Shown in pieces: positions 61,747 to 64,000 of a DNA stretch of 64,000 nucleotides. The stretch covers positions 1,550,001 to 1,614,000 of the forward strand of contig CAVWGP010000011.1 of the NCBI GenBank assembly GCA_963754645.1. Reading direction: 5' to 3'. The notes beneath the pieces were generated by a model that ran no database searches, was not told the origin of the DNA, and saw nothing but the letters and a program-made list of their open reading frames with translations. Position 1 is the first letter of the stretch; the number at the start of each line of letters is the position of its first letter. Origin of the DNA: CAVWGP01 sp963754645 (lineage in GTDB: Bacteria > Pseudomonadota > Alphaproteobacteria > Bin65). Made by a program: the position numbers and the translations under genes.

Positions 61747-62664
61747 ATGTCCGATCGAGTCACCGCCCCAGCGAACGGCAACGCCGAGTCGGCGCGGCTG
61801 ATGCGGCTTGCCACCGGCGCCTCGGTTTCGGTGGCGGCCGTGCTCATCCTGGCCAAGGCCGGCGCGTGGTGGTTCACCGATTCGGTTGCCGTGCTGTCGT
61901 CGCTGGTCGATTCGCTGCTCGATGCCGGCGCCTCGGTGCTGACCTATTTCGCCGTGCGCCACGCGGTGCTGCCGGCCGATGACGAGCACCGCTTCGGCCA
62001 TGGCAAGGCCGAGGCGCTGGCGAGCATGGGGCAGGCGGCCTTCGTCGCCGGCTCGGGCTTCCTGCTGCTGTTCGAGGCGGTGCGCCGCCTGGCCGAGCCC
62101 AAGCCGATCGCGCAGGAATATGTCGGCATCGGCATCATGCTGTTCTCGATCGCGCTCACGCTGTGCCTCGTCCTGTTTCAGGCCAGCGTCGTGCGCCGCA
62201 CCGGCTCGCTCGCCATCGGCGGCGACGCGCTGCATTACAAGGGCGACCTGCTCACCAATGCCAGCGTCATCGTCGCCCTCATGCTGCACGCCGTGCTCGG
62301 CTGGAAATACGTCGACGCGGTTTTCGCCATCCTCATCGTCGCCTATATCCTGTGGAGCGCGTGGCGGATCGGGCGCCTGGCGCTCGATCAGCTCATGGAC
62401 CGCGAGCTCGACGAGGCCGAGCGCGAACGCATCGTCGCCATCGTCAAGGGCCACAAGGAGGCGCGCGCCGTGCACGATCTGCGCACGCGGCGCGCTGGCG
62501 TCTGGACCTTCATCCAGTTCCATCTCGAGCTCGATCCGGGGATCACGTTGCTGCGCTCGCACGAAATTTCCGACGAGATCGAAATCGCGCTGCACCAGGC
62601 TTTCCACAATGCCGAGGTCATCATCCACCAGGATCCCGAGGGCTACGAGGGCGCCGCCGCTTGA
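61747..62664 (+). CDS. Cation diffusion facilitator (FieF-like efflux protein)
   Basis: 305 residues from ATG 61747; ATG 61696 and ATG 61642 are also in frame. The CDF signature is complete: SLVDSLLDAGASVLTYFAVR, the HRFGHGKAEALASMGQAAFV block with metal-site His/Asp, HYKGDLLTNASVIVAL, and a C-terminal cytoplasmic domain (VHDLRTRRAGVWTFIQFHLELDP). FieF-type CDFs export Fe/Zn by proton antiport. The tandem 16-bp repeat lies just upstream. Confidence 0.9.
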   Translation: MSDRVTAPANGNAESARLMRLATGASVSVAAVLILAKAGAWWFTDSVAVLSSLVDSLLDAGASVLTYFAVRHAVLPADDEHRFGHGKAEALASMGQAAFVAGSGFLLLFEAVRRLAEPKPIAQEYVGIGIMLFSIALTLCLVLFQASVVRRTGSLAIGGDALHYKGDLLTNASVIVALMLHAVLGWKYVDAVFAILIVAYILWSAWRIGRLALDQLMDRELDEAERERIVAIVKGHKEARAVHDLRTRRAGVWTFIQFHLELDPGITLLRSHEISDEIEIALHQAFHNAEVIIHQDPEGYEGAAA

Positions 62665-62709
62665 TCGAAATCATGTCGCGCCGCCCGCGATAGCAGGACG
62701 CTGCCGCGC

Positions 62710-64000
62710 GTGACCGCATTGCGCGACGAGCAAGCTGCCTTGATCGAATGGCTCGGCCGGCCGGAAACCCATGGCGTGCCGGGCCCGGTCGAGCGCGTCG
62801 AAACCCATATTTCCTTCGTCTTCCTCGCCGGCGAACGCGCCTACAAGCTGAAACGAGCGGTCAAGTATTCCTATGTCGATTTCTCGACCGTGGAAAAACG
62901 CCGCGCCGCGGCCGAGGCCGAACTCGCCGTCAACCGCCGCACGGCGCCCGAAATCTATCTCGGTCTCGCGCCCGTGCTGCGGCGCGGCGCCGGCTTCGCC
63001 ATCGGCGGCATGGCCGAGGCGGCGGCGGCTATCGACTGGCTCGTCGTCATGCGCCGTTTCGATCAGGCGACCTTGTTCGATCGCCTCGCGGCGCGTGGCG
63101 CGCTGACCGAAGACGACGTTGCGGCGGTGACTGACGAAATCTTGCGCTTTCACCAGGGCGCGGCACGGGCCCCGGGCGGCGCCGCGCCGGTCGCGCGCAC
63201 CATCGAGGTGAATCACAACTCGGTGCTGCGCGCCGCCGTGCCGCGCCCGCTGACGCGCGAGCGCGCCGAAGCGCTGGCCGCCGGCTGCCGCGCGCGCCTC
63301 GCGGCGCTTGCGCCGTTGCTCGACCGGCGCGCCGCCGAGGGCCATGTGCGCGATTGCCACGGCGATCTGCACCTGCGCAACATCTGCAAGATCGCGGGCC
63401 GGCCCGCGCTGTTCGACGCCATCGAGTTCGATCCCGAACTGCGCCGCATCGATGTCTATTACGATTTCGCCTTTCTGCTGATGGACCTGCTGCATCGCGG
63501 CCTGGCGCGGCACGCCAATCGCGCGCTCAATATCTACGCGGGCGCGGCGCGCGATTTCGCCGGGCTGGCGGCCTTGCCGCTGTTTCTGGCGATGCGCGCC
63601 ACGATCCGCGGCCACATCGCCGCGACCCTGGCGCCCGGCCATGCCGATGAAGCGGCGCGCTACGGCGAGGCTGCGTCCTACATCGCGCTCGCCGAAGCCG
63701 CGCTGGCGCCGCCGCCGCCGGTGCTGCTCGCGATCGGCGGGTTGTCAGGCACCGGCAAATCGCTGCAGTCGCAAGCGATCGCGCCGGGTTTGGGCGCGCT
63801 GCCCGGCGCCCTGGTGCTGCGCAGCGACGCGATCCGCAAAGAGCTGGCCGGCGCGGCGCCGACGACGCGGCTCGCCCCGGAATTCTATGCGCCGGATTGG
63901 ACCGAACGCGTCTATGGCGAACTGCTGAACCGCGCCGGAACCGTGCTCCGCGCCGGCCATAGCGTCATCGTCGATGCGGTGTCGGGCCGGGCCGAGCAGC
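62710..64000 (+). CDS. Fusion of aminoglycoside-phosphotransferase-like and AAA kinase domains (partial)
   Basis: Starts at GTG 62710 and runs off the window, with 430 residues visible. The N-terminal APH-like domain has the nucleotide lysine region FVFLAGERAYKLKRAVKYSYVDFST and the catalytic HGDLHLRNI (from residue 217), followed by LFDAIEFDPELRRIDVYYD. Residues 343-351 (GGLSGTGKS) start a second, P-loop kinase domain with VLRSDAIRKELAG. Such APH/AAA fusions are widespread and called bifunctional, but their substrate is not established. Confidence 0.88.
   Translation, partial: MTALRDEQAALIEWLGRPETHGVPGPVERVETHISFVFLAGERAYKLKRAVKYSYVDFSTVEKRRAAAEAELAVNRRTAPEIYLGLAPVLRRGAGFAIGGMAEAAAAIDWLVVMRRFDQATLFDRLAARGALTEDDVAAVTDEILRFHQGAARAPGGAAPVARTIEVNHNSVLRAAVPRPLTRERAEALAAGCRARLAALAPLLDRRAAEGHVRDCHGDLHLRNICKIAGRPALFDAIEFDPELRRIDVYYDFAFLLMDLLHRGLARHANRALNIYAGAARDFAGLAALPLFLAMRATIRGHIAATLAPGHADEAARYGEAASYIALAEAALAPPPPVLLAIGGLSGTGKSLQSQAIAPGLGALPGALVLRSDAIRKELAGAAPTTRLAPEFYAPDWTERVYGELLNRAGTVLRAGHSVIVDAVSGRAEQ

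Overview
The window comes from a GC-rich, gene-dense alphaproteobacterium, most like Rhodospirillales or a related order. This rests on gene content: an AcpXL-type very-long-chain fatty-acid cluster for lipid A, the syntenic run murA / DUF2948 / hisG-hisD / UPF0262 / low-molecular-weight phosphatase ... maf / RNase G / yacG, and aerobic cobaltochelatase genes cobS-cobT. No rRNA, tRNA, CRISPR array, transposase or integrase was seen.

Layout. 1-3.8 kb: a partial unknown gene, a secreted cupredoxin-like protein, a polytopic membrane protein, a crotonase and a NUDIX hydrolase (+). 4.0-9.2 kb (-): acyl carrier protein, FabZ-like dehydratase, two ketosynthases, an alcohol dehydrogenase-like enzyme and a metallo-beta-lactamase-fold hydrolase. 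9.4-11.8 kb (-): M48 peptidase plus DUF898 protein. 12.0-16.3 kb: acetoacetyl-CoA reductase, a methyltransferase, a TetR regulator divergent from a DUF2306 gene, a thioesterase and small proteins. 16.5-21.2 kb (+): murA-his block. 21.2-25.7 kb: a repeat-filled gap and a 1,337-residue TIR/coiled-coil/TPR protein, at the place where infA is usually found. 25.9-29.1 kb (+): maf, RNase G-like, MFS and yacG, all with 4-bp overlaps. 29.4-32.7 kb (+): two secreted TPR proteins. 33-37.4 kb: mgtE divergent from a Ser/Thr kinase-Sel1-WD40 protein, their shared promoter region duplicated around a small unknown gene. 37.5-41 kb (-): acuI-like reductase, HNH protein, DUF2189 protein and a small secreted protein. 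41.2-47.5 kb: a plastic region with a duplicated marC-3'/hypothetical block, an outer-membrane barrel, three HicB-like proteins without HicA, one AT-rich orphan gene, OsmC and a stray cobT fragment. 47.5-50.5 kb (-): cobT and cobS. 50.6-56.5 kb (-): subtilase remnant, G1-like peptidase, PAP2-family enzyme, adenylate cyclase-TPR protein and Crp-type regulator, lying between cobS and a DnaJ-domain gene (57.1 kb) that usually sits beside it. 57.8-61 kb (-): a complete polar amino-acid ABC transporter. 61.1-64 kb (+): a secreted unknown protein, a cation-efflux protein and the 5' part of an APH/AAA fusion.

Two themes run through the window. First, many intergenic gaps, mainly between convergent genes, hold different composite inverted repeats built from a few shared modules. 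Second, about ten otherwise well-preserved genes are broken by one single-base frame change, nearly always a net +1, and one more by a TGG-to-TGA change. This looks more like base-calling or assembly error than gene decay, so those genes are annotated as whole with the break noted.
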